Below, piece after piece: positions 22,065-33,030 of a DNA stretch of 64,000 nucleotides. Every line of letters begins with the position of its first letter. Position 1 is the first letter of the stretch. The notes under the pieces were generated by a model, which saw only the letters and a program-made list of their open reading frames with translations, was not told where the DNA came from and ran no database searches. The position numbers and the translations under genes were made by a program. Source of the stretch: Odontocerum albicorne (lineage: Eukaryota; Arthropoda; Insecta; Trichoptera; Odontoceridae); NCBI GenBank assembly GCA_949825065.1, contig OX463849.1, positions 43,683,307 through 43,747,306 of the forward strand, written 5' to 3'.

Positions 22065-23330
22065 ACTAGTTGCAACCTGTGAAATATTCACGGAAGTAAA
22101 ACAAATTCTACATTTATGAAAATATATATTCATAAATGTAGAATTTGTTTATACGAGGCATATCCAGAAAGTAAGTGTACTGAATTTTTGAGGTTACATT
22201 TTTTTTAATTTAAACAAAAAAATTACGTGGTTACCGTAGATATGTAAGCTATTTTTCGACATAGTCGCCATTCCTCTCAATGCAGGTGGTGAAGCGGGGT
22301 ATCAACTTTTTGATGCCTTCCTCGAAGTAGTTTCCCGCCAACCCCTCCGTCCACTTCTCCACTTCCTCCTTTACCTCCTCGTCGGTTGAAAACCTTTTTC
22401 CACCCATGTGCAGCTTCAGGGAGGTAAAGATATAGTAATCTGAAGGTGCTAGGTCAGGGGAATGCGCGGGATGGTTCCCATTTAAACGAGGCGAGCAGTT
22501 CCTTCGTGGCGTTGACCGTGTGTGGTCTGGCATTGTCGTGCAGCAGGCAGACTCCCTTTGTCAGCATGCCTCTCGTCTTGTTCTGAATCACCCTCCGTAA
22601 TTTTTTTAGGGTCTCACAGTATCTTGCAGAGTTGATGGTCTCCCCTTGAGGCATATATTAAATTAAAAGTATGCCTTGACAGTCCCAAAACACGGATGTC
22701 ATAATTTTCTTGGCTGAAATTGTGGTTTTGAAATTTTTGGCGGAGGGCAAAGAGGTGTGACGTGACCGTTTTTAAACTCGCGACACCACTTGTACACACT
22801 CGTACGATTCATAGCTTTATCACCATATGCAGTTTTTACCTCATTATAAACCTCAACCGGAGGTTTCCCTTCCAAACGAGATAACGGATGACGCCGCGTA
22901 TTTCGCACTTGGCGGGAGATTGGATTTACATTTTTCACGAAACGTGTTGTCGCGTCGACACTTCTCAACATACTGACCTCCAACCGGTCTCGTTGCGGAG
23001 GGGAAGGGTCAGGCTACACGGAATTGTAGCCAACATGTCGAAAATAAAATCCATCCGGTCGTGAGAGCCCCAGTACACTTACTTTCTGGATACGCATAGT
23101 ATATATCATTTATACATCGTCCCCTTTTACACCGGTTCAAAAATTGTTAGCTAGGTATTTAAAATTCGTTCAGTTATCACGGGCCCATCGAGATTCAAAT
23201 TTCGAATTACTTTCGGAGAGAATCCAAGTATTCCTCTTTCACTCTCTTGTTTTCAAAATTCAATTCTCGTATTCTTTCTTTGACGACAACCATCGTATGG
23301 GTTTTGGCCTATTTATACTATGATCTGAAA
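22065..23330 (+). repeat. Family X repeat, copy 2, split by a mariner
   Basis: Family X sequence occupies 22065-22153 and resumes at 23100-23330. Removing the mariner and one TA restores the uninterrupted structure of the 5324-5632 copy. The hairpin on ATTCTACATTTATGAA lies just left of the insertion and ACACCGGTTCAAAAATTG just right of it. Confidence 0.88.
22154..23099 (-). mobile_element. Mariner-family transposon, 946 bp, deleted and frameshifted
   Basis: TA duplications flank it at 22152-22153 and 23100-23101. The 29-bp terminal repeats (22154-22182 and 23071-23099) share TATCCAGAAAGTAAGTGTAC and differ at three outer positions. The minus strand encodes MEVSMLRSVDATTRFVKNVN from 22983, NTRRHPLSRLEGKPPVEVYN and SVYKWCREFKNGHV, then skips to the catalytic half: VFWDCQG (first Asp), LLHDNARPHT (second) and HSPDLAPSDYYIF (third), ending near IPRFTTCIERNGDYVEK. 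These sit in at least three frames, and the length suggests about 0.3 kb is missing compared with typical ~1.3-kb mariners. Confidence 0.92.
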
Positions 23331-24429
23331 TCCCGTTTCATCAAATATGTTAATATTTTACTAAAAAAATATGTTTCACAAATAAAAAGCGTAATCACAG
23401 CCACCATATACAAAACAATATCACTTCAGCGAGGTGTCCGAAACCATTGGTACTTGAAAACTATAATTCCCTTCGTAAAAAGAATAGTATATGGAATTAT
23501 TATTTTTACCTGCAGTATGAACAAATATTCTTAAATATATAAACAAATGTTTTATTAAACAAACATAAACAGCACTCGCACTATATCTACTATCCACATA
23601 ACATTTTTCTTGTATGATAGTCATTGAAACACGAAAATAAACATACTATAGGTTTACATTACAAATCACGTTCATATATTTACGAGTAGTGTCTCATCTT
23701 TCTTTTGGCCGAGTTGAACTTATATGCCAGCTATACTCTCTTCTAGCGAAATTGGTCATACTCCTTCAGAGGTAGAATATAACACTCACAAAGGAATTGT
23801 ATTAAACGTCTACTTCTCACCCGAATTTGCGGGTTGCGCTGCTATATTGAACGAAAAAAACTGACTGCTGTTCGAGATCTAAAAATCCTGTGCATTAATT
23901 AATCAAAGTAAACACGAAATCGAAAAAAAAAAACAACTAGAAATCAATACTTACATTTGAAGTGATAATAAAAAAAAGCCTGTATACCGGACAGGGTACA
24001 AAGAACTTTATATAGGTGCGATGGTTGCTGCGCAATGCTCGGAGAATTCAGTTACGAATTCCAAAAGCCGTAGATCGGTGAGAAGGTGGCGATGGTGAAG
24101 AGATTCCTCTTATAGCTGGTTGTAGCTGGTCTCAAGTCAAAACACAGGAGGTAGATTGTACTGAGAATATATTTAAAATATAGATAGATATACGACTTCT
24201 AAGGCTTATATTACATTTTTAAAACGTGCGCATTTTACTGCACCGTCGATCTTTTGTCAGTGATTTGAGGGAATACCTTTTCCACTGTGGTGTCATATGT
24301 GTGTGCAGTGTTATTTATATGTGTATACTTATATTAAGTATTTGTGTGTTAATCTCTGGTTCATTTTGAGGCTCGATGAGCCTTTGATTTAGTTTTTTAG
24401 ATTTGGATCAACCATAGTTGGGCATGGTG
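23331..24429. other. Unassigned AT-rich stretch
   Basis: Short frames occur on both strands but no motif or repeat relation was recognised. Confidence 0.35.
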
Positions 24430-25030
24430 ACTATATTCAAAGGCGTACGATCGCTCATGTCGGCGGCCCTGGTGGCGCAGTTCAGGTTAGGTGTCCTCCC
24501 GCCCATCCTGGGGGTCTCGGTGAAGCGACGATGGTAAAGACGGTGGAGTTGACGTGACGATGCTGGAGAAGACGGCGAAGAAGGCGCAAAGACGTAGCGT
24601 GCGGCGAGGCTTCATGAGCTTTCTTTGCTCTTTATCTCGTACTTCACTACCGTCTGAGGGACTGTAGGCTGATGACCGAAGAGCGTAGGCAACAATTGTA
24701 TAGACCTTTAACAGGGAAATATATACATAAATTTATATCAGGTGTAGGTGTAGAGTGTGGGAATGGGAAGGTATCGGCTGCGGCCTGTGTGGTTTGAGTT
24801 TCTCCCCGAGGGAAGTCGAGCTTCAGAGGACCTCTGGGCTCTTTCGTTATGCGATATTAACACATTCGGCTTGTTAGTGGAGCTATATTTAAAATTAATG
24901 GACCCCTCTTATGAACGGTCAGTCGGTCATAACAGGCGCTCACACCTCGCGAAATGCAACAATTTTCGGGAGTTTTGCCCATTGCTTAAACCGACCGGTC
25001 AGCAATCTAGTCACAACACCCGTTCATAAG
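24430..25030 (+). other. Unidentified GC-richer island
   Basis: The segment stands out by composition. It starts with CGGCGGCCCTGGTGGCGCAG, which resembles a pol III A box. A plus-strand frame of 90 codons lies at 24757-25029 (GMGRYRLRPVWFEFLPEGSR at its start). I do not recognise the frame. It could be a decayed retroelement, a SINE head with unrelated sequence, or a host exon. Confidence 0.3.
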
Positions 25031-25924
25031 TCCACATTTCCTCTGCGGTCACGACAACGATCGGACCCAAAGAAACATAAATATTTACATAGAAACCAAA
25101 CAAATATTGAATTATAACGAGATCTATGCATATACAAATCAAAACATATCAATAATTTACACTTCAAATTACTAATATTATTCACATATAAAAGAGTGAG
25201 TCCAATACAGCCGGTTTTAGCTAAAAATAATTCATTAACTATATAATTCAATGACTATATAATTCATTCCACACTACATTTTAATAAACAACCTAAAATC
25301 AGTGTATATAAAAGGATAGTAAAATACACACTTAGAAAAGTGGAGTTTATTTTATCGCGCAACGTGACGGCATCCACGAGTCCGATAATTTCACTAGGAG
25401 CTCTATCAGGTTTCATCGCGTCCTGAAAAGTCGCATGGCGTCCTGACGTGCGGACTCGCTCCTGCTAATCCCCCGTGTGAGATCAGCTAACTTGGGAACG
25501 TGCTCACCTACTTGAGAAACAAATAGAGACAGATAGTGTCATAAAATTAAGTGATCATATTACGTTCAGCACGCAGAACTTAGTTCATTTTTTGATTCAG
25601 ACTTTCAATGGATCTTGGGAATGAAAATATAAATTTGTCGAAAAATTGTGAATAATAAGTTTAGCAATTGTTTTGTTCTAGTTTTTTTACATTACTTATA
25701 ATACGTTGTAAGTTTCAAACGTTTCGGGTCCAAGGAAATGAGAATGGCGATGTAATGATTTTTTTTATATTTTACAATAGTCACACAGTAGCTAAATAAA
25801 TGTTTTAGAACGATAAGTTAATTTTTTAAATGTGCATTCGTCAATTTTTGTTATTTCTTAAATATTTTCCCATGAAAATCGGATTTCAACTTTTCAAATC
25901 TGAGCTAACGTGATTTAATTCGTG
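25031..25924. other. Unassigned stretch
   Basis: A piece at 25478-25525 (GAGATCAGCTAACTTGGG) recurs imperfectly at 26738-26790. No coding motif was seen. Confidence 0.35.
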
Positions 25925-26290
25925 CAAATCATAGTGTTAAATTGCAGTTTTTGCAGTAACACTCAACACGACGTTGAATTTGGACAGCACTCCAGAGTTT
26001 TTGCACTCATCTTCCGCTCACCTTATTCATACCAAGTTGATAATTGCGCAGAATTCGAAACATTGTGGTTTCGGAAAGCCTACACCTTAAAGATTTTATT
26101 TTGATTTTAGTTTCCTACCTCGTAATATTTGCTCTTGCACTAATCCAATTGTATCTGGAGTGAGTGTTTCTACTGTTGTGCCTTGACGAGGGCCAGCTTC
26201 AATTGATTCTCTGTCGGCCGAGTGAAACTGTTTAGCCTAATTTTCACTGTAGAATATGACGGAGAGGATTTTACGCAGACTGCATCTAAA
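25925..26290 (-). pseudogene. Mariner transposase N-terminal fragment
   Basis: The minus strand reads FHSADRESIEAGPRQG, VETLTPDTIGLVQEQIL, LSETTMFRILRNYQLGMNKV and SGR-stop-VQK. This has the layout of the second helix-turn-helix and the RWVP linker of mariner transposases. The P of RWVP is changed and its Trp is a TGA stop. No termini or catalytic residues were found. Confidence 0.6.
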
Positions 26291-27049
26291 TGTTCCCCTT
26301 TTCCTTGTTTTTTTTTAAAGAAACATGATATTCGCGCGATATCCAATTTTTAACATTTCAGAATATAACGAAACAACACATCTTCTGTCAGCTCTAGTTG
26401 ATATACTACTGAGGATAAAAGTATCAAATATTAACTGAAACATAGATTAACTATGCTGTATGCATGACCGGAGTGGTAACTATTCTTACACGCTCGAACT
26501 TATTCAGGCCGTAAGCTTTGAACCTTAGTGGTATTAAACTTATAAAAAATCTACTTGCACACTGGAATATTTTGGGCATCTTTTATATGACTTGGGAATT
26601 TTACGTTCATATATCTATATAGTCGTGAATTTATTATAAAATATGAAAATGAATATTGTATCAAATAAAATATAAAGGGCTCAATAATTAAAGCAAATCG
26701 TCCAGAAACTGAATTCTCGAGAGCGGAACTTAATGCTTAGGACGAGATCAGCTAACTTGAGGTCACATAAGTACGTGAGGAACAAATCAAGATATTGTAT
26801 ATGTTTTAGATTTTACATTCCACTTTTTTTACTATCATTATTTATTCTATACGAATACAAGTTAAATACTTTTTAAATATATCATATGACATGTTTTATA
26901 TCTTTATCTAATATAAAGTTTTATTTCTTTATCTAATCTTATATCATCTGTGGTACGGTTCGCAAACAATATAACGTAGCTATAAACAGTTATGCCCTAG
27001 ATTAGGTCAATGTGATGAAGGTTTCGGTATTTGTAAGAACATGACGTTA

Positions 27050-27264
27050 TAGTTCAGAAATTCTAGGATGAGTCCTGTGACAGCTCACAAATTTGCCCCA
27101 ATACAACCTTATGTAATGTATTTACCTAAATAACTTGCTATTAATTAGAATTGAGGCTTATATTAAAGTTAATAAAATAATTAAAACTACTGAACATCGT
27201 TACAAGGTTGTATTGAGGCAAATTTGTAAACTTTCACAGGACTCATCCTAGAATTTCCGAACTA
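27050..27264. mobile_element. MITE-215, copy 1
   Basis: A 215-bp palindromic element starts TAGTTC(A/G)GAAATTCTAGG and ends with the complement. Inverted arms of about 60 bp include GATGAGTCCTGTGACAGC, CACAAATTTGCCCCAATAC and AACCTT. TA flanks each side (27048-27049, 27265-27266). The paralogous repeat unit at 27451 shows the empty site ACGTTAGTC. A TA target suggests mobilisation by a Tc1/mariner transposase. Confidence 0.88.
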
Positions 27265-27720
27265 TAGTCAAAGGAATAAAACATGTTATATAATATCTAT
27301 GATATCTCTAAAACAGGTTTTCGTCTTATCATAAAGATCTCTCATATCATAAAGAGTATCGTTTGGGAACTTGAGAACATGATCCTTTATGTTCTGGATT
27401 GCATTTATGATATATGGCAATAAATATTTAAGAGGAGTTTGTAAGAACACGACGTTAGTCAAAGGAATAAAACATGTTGTATAATACTTGTATCTATGAT
27501 ATATTTAAAACATGTGTCGTAAATTATCTTTTTCTGAAAGTAATTTACTACATATGTATCTAATATCACATATATTACTATTTGGGTACCATACATCGCG
27601 GAAATGATAAGTTATATCCTGGATTGGGATAATGAAATGTTGCAAAAAGTATTGACAGGAGTTTAAAAATACGACATTAGTCAAATAAATCAAACTTGTC
27701 ACATAATATCCTATTATTTA

Positions 27721-28790
27721 TGTTGATCAGTTCCTTCATTGGGAGGTCCATATTAACACTTTGAGCGCAAAAATCAGAAAACTAGGATACATATAGTATT
27801 CCGTATGATTCGAAATGTGCTCAGTGAAAATATTCTTAAAAGTATATACTTCGCCTTATGTCAGTCAGCACTTTCTTACGGTATATCAGTTTGGGAGGGA
27901 TGCACCTTAACCCAAAAACACATATTGCAGGTTTCCCAAAAATTGATTGTGAAAATAATTAGTAAGCTTCCTGCTCGGTATCCCACGGCGGAGCTTTTCA
28001 GAGAGTATCAGGTCCTGAACATAGCCAATTTACATCTCAAATCCATTCTCTGGCACTACCATCGAGAGGAAGGGAAGATGCAGACTCAGCAGACACACAT
28101 GACACGCATGGCAACTAATGAAATGTTCACAATCCCTAGAGTTAAAACCTCTTTTGCCCAAAGGCAATATGCTTATTTGGCTCCCATTACATACAATGGC
28201 GTGCCGACTTCAATAAAGGTAAAGGTAGGAAAACCATTTAGACAGTTGATCGGAACGTGGTTGTTATTGTGACAGGATTTTGAGTACTTGGGCTTTCAGG
28301 ATGAATGACGAGTGGAAAGGATTTGTGTGAGTTCGTGAGTGTGGGTTTCTTCTTGTTTTAATTTTGGTTGTTTTTGTATTTGTGTTTCTGTGTATTTTTT
28401 GTTTAAATTTTAATTTTTATTCTTATGATTGTGTGCGGCATATTGTGGGTTGAATATTTTTGGTCTTTCTGGAGTGATGATGTGTGAGGAGTTGAATTTC
28501 ACATAATGTTTCCAGTTGTAGTTGAGTGTCACTGTTTGTCAGGTTGATGAGAGCGTGCAACGGGGTTTTGTTTTTGTGTAATCAAAAATCGGAAAGAAGT
28601 ATCGATTTATTTTTTCATGCTAAATATCCTTAGTGAGATACAGGTAAAAGCCTAGTTTACTGGGGATACGACAAATGAAAGGCAACAAACCCAGATCCAT
28701 TAAAATTGTATGTCCAAATCAAATAACCTGTTGTTTTTTCGCAAATTGTGTATATTTCTTGTCATGTGTAATAATAAATAATAAATAAAT
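27721..28790 (+). mobile_element. LINE-W 3' end, copy 1
   Basis: This 5'-truncated non-LTR element comprises the C-terminal RT-associated coding region, a ~500-bp 3' UTR and a tail of AATAA/ATAAATA repeats. It shares coding, UTR and tail with 54340-55445. The UTR includes GCCTAGTTTACTGGGGATAC and TGAGTGTCACTGTTTGTCAG. It lies in the 26.8-29.0 kb repeat, and ATAATATC occurs on both sides, a possible target duplication. Confidence 0.75.
27805..28272 (+). pseudogene. LINE-W reverse transcriptase C-terminal region
   Basis: A 155-codon open frame reads MIRNVLSENILKSIYFALCQ, SALSYGISVWEGCTLTQKH, ILQVSQKLIVKIISKLPARY, PTAELFREYQVLNIANLHL and TSFAQRQYAYLAPITYNGVP. The pattern YFAL-SALSYGI-VW, then a Q-K-I-R helix and LF-E-LNI, is the thumb or C-terminal region of non-LTR RTs. 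The catalytic YADD box is not included because the copy is 5' truncated. Coding homology begins upstream of the first Met (near 27735), so the Met at 27805 is not the true protein start. Confidence 0.72.
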
Positions 28791-29279
28791 ATCTACCAAA
28801 TAATATCTCTGAAACATGTATTCGTTCAATATCACATTCTAAAAGTTATCCAATTAAAATGTTTCTCATATATTAGATACTACAGTTATAGAACCATAGA
28901 ACCTGGACATGAACAGTTTATCAATGCTGTTTAGTTATCTAATAAATATTTATTTCATATCATAGATAGTACAGTTTAGGAACCGTAGATCTAGGATATG
29001 AACAGTTATAGATGCGGTTTAGTCTACAAGTCCTACCGGACTTCCGTTCTTATTCCGGATATTGAGATTATAATCCACGTGCCGCTCTTGCGATGGGATT
29101 AAAGTTTCAACACTTGAATAGCGTGCATTGTTTCCTGGCTTGAGCAATTTCAGTATCTTGAAATGATGCACACATTTATAGAAACAAAATAGTGTGTCTA
29201 CAAAAATAACGAAAATAAATAATATTTATAAAATGGAAGTAAATAATGTGCGTTAAAAATATTTAAATTATGAAACGTC

Positions 29280-29755
29280 ACATTTTTTTGTATCAATATT
29301 TCGTTTTTTTTTTATTAAAATATTTTTATCTTTCTTATTCATAATTTCCTTATATAATAATAATAATCATTTTTCTATTAAAATATTTTTATCTTTCTTA
29401 TTCATCATTTCCTTATATAATAATAAAAATAATTTTTCTATTAAAATATTTTTATCTTTCTTATTCATCATTTCCTTATATAATAATAATAATCATTTTT
29501 CTATCAAAATATTTTTATCTTTCTTATTCATCATTTCCTTATATAATAATAAAAATAATTTTTCTATTAAAATATTTTTATCTTTCTTATTCATCATTTC
29601 CTTATATAATAATAATAATAATTTTTCTATTAAAATATTTTTATCTTTCTTATTCATCATTTCCTTATATAATAATAATAATAATTTTTCTATTAAAATA
29701 TTTTTATCTTTCTTATTCATCATTTCCTTATATAATAATAATAATAATAATTTTG
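29280..29755. repeat. 63-bp tandem array
   Basis: About seven units of TTTTCTATTAAAATATTTTT plus ATCTTTCTTATTCATCATTT and a variable (TAA)n run. Starts at 29371, 29434, 29497 and 29560 give an exact 63-bp period. Length variation comes from the TAA run in later units. The minus strand therefore shows an open frame repeating MMNKKDKNILIEKLLLLLYK. That is a consequence of a 21-codon period and not evidence of a gene. Confidence 0.92.
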
Positions 29756-29759
29756 TATT

Positions 29760-30320
29760 ATTGATTTATTGGATTCTGAGAATTCTTTGAACTTCCAGAA
29801 GAACTGACATCTTCAAACTCCAAGAGTTGAATATGAAGGCATGACTGTTGTCAATATGCTTCCAGCGTATCCAGTAGTTTTTCAGATACATTTACAGATG
29901 TGAGCCGGATTATCTGGATAAATTTAATATATTAAGAAGTGTGATAGGAAGAAGAGGTAAAAAATCAGATAAAGTATCGACTGAAAGAACCCTGAACACT
30001 GTCATGAAAGTGACCTAGAGAAATGGAGTGGTGTCGTTCCAGCCTACCCCATCAATATCCCATACAGCACAACCCTCAGTAATGGTGAACGACAAATAAA
30101 ATCATTATTAATAAAGTTTGATTCGTAATACAATGCCGCTTCAAAAGCTTTTTGTATTTATTTGTATAACTATTTAAATATTTAGCGCTAGACATTTGAA
30201 AAAAGCATAAAACAAGTTCTTATAGCCCTGGGCTACAACCTCGACATGAAAAAGTATTCTTAAAACATAACATATTAACATATCAAAAAAAACTTCAGAA
30301 AAAGATATGCATACTTACCA
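29760..30320. other. Unassigned stretch
   Basis: No recognised motif on either strand. Confidence 0.35.
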
Positions 30321-30324
30321 TCAC

Positions 30325-30460
30325 ATAATTTCCCTGTCGATGTAGGCAGAGAGAATAAAGTGCCAGACTTTCCTATTTCGACATACATGTACATCCATAC
30401 ACCCTTCTCATACAATTCCTACGGTTTGTTTGACTTTTTATATTTACTACCTTTAAAATA
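30325..30460 (-). pseudogene. LINE-V 3' terminal remnant (minus)
   Basis: Minus-strand sequence around GGAAATTATGTGATGG, GCACTTTATTCTCTCTGCC and CATGTATGTCGAAATAGG matches the 3' ends of LINE-V at 37.1 kb and 43.4 kb, where a CTGCCT..CCGACAGGGAAA-type stretch recurs. No coding frame survives. Confidence 0.45.
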
Positions 30461-31504
30461 TTATACATTTGATCCAACCATATGACATATGTTAAACTTT
30501 ATAAAGATATATAAACTTTATAAAGATAAATAAACGTTATAAAGATGTATAGCAAAGACTTTCTATGAAATTATAATTATTCTCTGTAAAATGGTTTGCA
30601 AATTATAAAAAAATTGTCAAAATTTTGCATAATTCATAAAAAATAAGTAAAGAAACATAAGGGACACACAACGTCATGAATACAAACCAAAAAGTGATAA
30701 ATAACCAAAGAATGCAAAAGATTTCACCCCTCTTAATCATTTTTCCTTTCGGTCAATAGACTACAAAGCACTGCTTTCGTAAGAACTCGGGAACATTCTC
30801 CCAAAGGACAGCCTCGGAATAGGAGGCAGAAATCAGGGGTTCATGTAATTAGAAAGTAATTATTGATTTCATATTTTAATATGGTGTTCATAAAGTAAAC
30901 GCCGAAGCCTTTCATAAAAAATGACATTGAAATACTCGTAGGTATTAATTTAGGGTTGTAAGACGTCATTTCTCAAACTAGTTTCAAATACTGATAGCAC
31001 TGTAGGCTTAGAAGGGTAGTAATAATTAAGAGTAAGATATGGTGTTATGAATGTTGACGTAAATTTAAAGATCTCGTTTGAATTGAAATACCTTAAATCG
31101 TTCTCTGCAAAATTTAACGTTTTGTGAAAATATCTAATAGAGCTCTCTGTTCATCCGGTAGACTGTCTGAACTAATACTACACAGTACCAAATTCGTCCA
31201 CTGGATATATTGTAGGAACTTATACCAAATTGTATTTGCTCCAATTGTATTCCGATAATTCAAATTCAAATATCGAACGTGGTCGATCTGAAATAACCGC
31301 CAATCTGAAAAGGCAACTAGTCTATTCGCCTGAAATAAATCGTTTCATATTTCCCCATTCAGGATTCATTCAATTTGACACAACTCGCGTCTGTGTCCGG
31401 CCCAATACGAAATGGTCAATGTTTAGTTTTGTTTGCCCTGGCAACATTCTGCAAAAATTGCGATACGTTCAACTTTCTGTCTCTCAATGGTGAAGAGTTG
31501 CTCT
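30461..31504. other. Unassigned stretch
   Basis: A short imperfect repeat of AACTTTATAAAGATATAT lies at 30495-30550. A plus frame of 87 codons at 31230-31493 has no recognised family. Confidence 0.35.
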
Positions 31505-31815
31505 TTTCAATTTGAATCAAGTTAATAAATATATTTTATTAAATCGACATTCGTCGCTGAGCTATTATACTAAAAATACTTGGATAAATTGATATTATTT
31601 GCTGGCCTGTGTTTGCAAGATTAGACTGTTAAGGAAAAAATCGCATAATACATTTGAATAAATTGGCATTTATTGGTGATGTGTGTTTACGAGAAGACTC
31701 GAATGATACATACTTATTTAAATTGCTGAGTTGTATTTGTGAGATCAGACGTGAAAACTCGCATAATATATTTGAATAAATCGTCATTCGTTCTAATGGC
31801 CTGATGTTACAAGCA
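31505..31815. repeat. Degenerate tandem repeat, ~3 units of about 95 bp
   Basis: Units share CGCATAATA(T/C)ATTTGAATAAAT, CG(T/A)CATTCGT and GTGTTTGCAAGATTAGAC-like segments. Divergence prevents exact unit boundaries. Confidence 0.6.
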
Positions 31816-32519
31816 GAGGTCAGGTTATTAGGATGAAAATCGTATTCAGTGTTCTCATAAAAAAACTCGAGATCACTATGTTAAGCCTTCTTGTGTGAAC
31901 AGACCTGCGTATATTGAGTGTTTTCTATGTACGGGACAGACTTTCACTTGCATCAAGAAGAACCAAAATTCCTTAGTGAGCCCCTTCTTAACAGATTATT
32001 GAGTCGGTCTACGATAAGGACTTGTGTTTTACTTTTGTTTATTTCTAGTCCTAGATGTCGGCTCTCTATTGCGACTTATTAATGAGCTCGGACATTTTCC
32101 ATAACAAAAGAAAAAATATATTATATATTAAAATTGAAAAACAGTTTTTTTCAATATGGCGAATGGAGTGTTACTTTTATATTGCAAGTACTTTCTTGTC
32201 ACGAACAATCGAGTTAACAATAGGCTACTAAATATTTTAAAATAGTCACGCAGTGACAACTGTTCAGTTGAAACGTCGAGCGAAAAGGGGACGAGTTAGT
32301 GCCTTGCTCGTGTATTTGCATTCAGCACTTTTGCAAACATATGGAAGACAATACCATGAAAATCTGCTGAATGCTCTTTGCATTTCACATATACTAAAAT
32401 TATATATTCTGGCAAAGGACTTTCTACACATTGTTATCGTTTTCATATGATGTATGAGAAGTAATGAAATAGTTTATCGCATTTTGCTGATCACTGTGTA
32501 CCCAAATGACTTGAGTAGT

Positions 32520-32775
32520 TTTTGAGAAAATAGATATGTAAATTGTATATTGATGATGCAGTCAACGACCGTGTGTATCGAATATGGTTTAAAAAAATCC
32601 GTAAAGGTGATACGACACACGATGATGGTGTCTGCTCTGGATGGCCGATTGATGACGACCAAATCGAGTCTTTAATCGAGAATAACCAGCGTTTTATGAT
32701 ACGACTGATTGCTGAGATACTGAAAATATCAAAAACCACCGTATACAAGAATTTTGAACAATTTTGCGTTTGAAT
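32520..32775 (+). pseudogene. Mariner transposase DNA-binding-domain fragment
   Basis: The plus strand reads YIDDAVNDRVYRIWFKKIRK, HDDGVCSGWPIDDDQIESLI and MIRLIAEILKISKTTVYKNF. The WFKKIRKG ... SGxP ... IAEILKISKTTV order is that of the paired helix-turn-helix of mariner transposases, with the usual Arg of SGRP changed to Trp. The N-terminus is decayed and the catalytic domain absent. No TIR was found. Confidence 0.75.
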
Positions 32776-32830
32776 TTTACTTGAAAATACGAAATTACTT
32801 TCCGAGAAACATTATGTTCTAAGTTCTGGT

Positions 32831-32900
32831 GACAATTGTCCATAAGTTGAATAATTTATGGACAATTGTCGATAAATTATTCAACTTATGGACAATTGTC
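32831..32900. repeat. Perfect 28-bp inverted repeat
   Basis: Arms 32831-32858 and 32873-32900 are exact complements (start GACAATTGTCCATAAG), separated by 14 bases that contain the palindrome GACAATTGTC again. The structure abuts the SINE-1 copy that follows. Confidence 0.95.
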
Positions 32901-33030
32901 AGAACCTGGAACCTGAACGCTGGAACCCAGATTTTTTTAAATAGGTTAACACTTAGGGCCTATAAAACATTTTTCTGGTTGGTTGGAAGAGATTGCCACA
33001 TGGCAATAAACTCGCCAGGTAAAAAAAATA
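32900..33030 (+). mobile_element. SINE-1 copy, 5' truncated, A-rich tail
   Basis: It begins in GCTGGAACCCAGATTTTT and keeps GGTTAACACTTAGGGCC, GGTTGGTTGGAAGAGATTGC and GGCAATAAACTCGCCAGGT, then an A-run. The body and tail closely match 54024-54211, defining a subfamily that lacks the longer TACAACGAAAG-type tail. Confidence 0.8.

Larger units (their letters stand above)
26750..29040. repeat. Long-unit degenerate repeat invaded by a MITE and a LINE
   Basis: Units of roughly 190-230 bp recur around 26900-27060, 27265-27450, 27450-27720 and again at 28795-29040. Shared pieces include AAGAACA(T/C)GACGTTAGTCAAAG, AATAAAACATGTT(A/G)TATAAT and GTTATAGATGCGGTTTAG-like ends. The MITE at 27050-27264 and LINE-W at 27721-28790 lie inside the block. 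Unit boundaries are approximate because divergence is high. Confidence 0.55.

Noticed and set aside
29493..29723. 76-codon minus frame with a repeated Lys/Leu-rich peptide
   Set aside because: It exists only because the 63-bp array period is a multiple of three.
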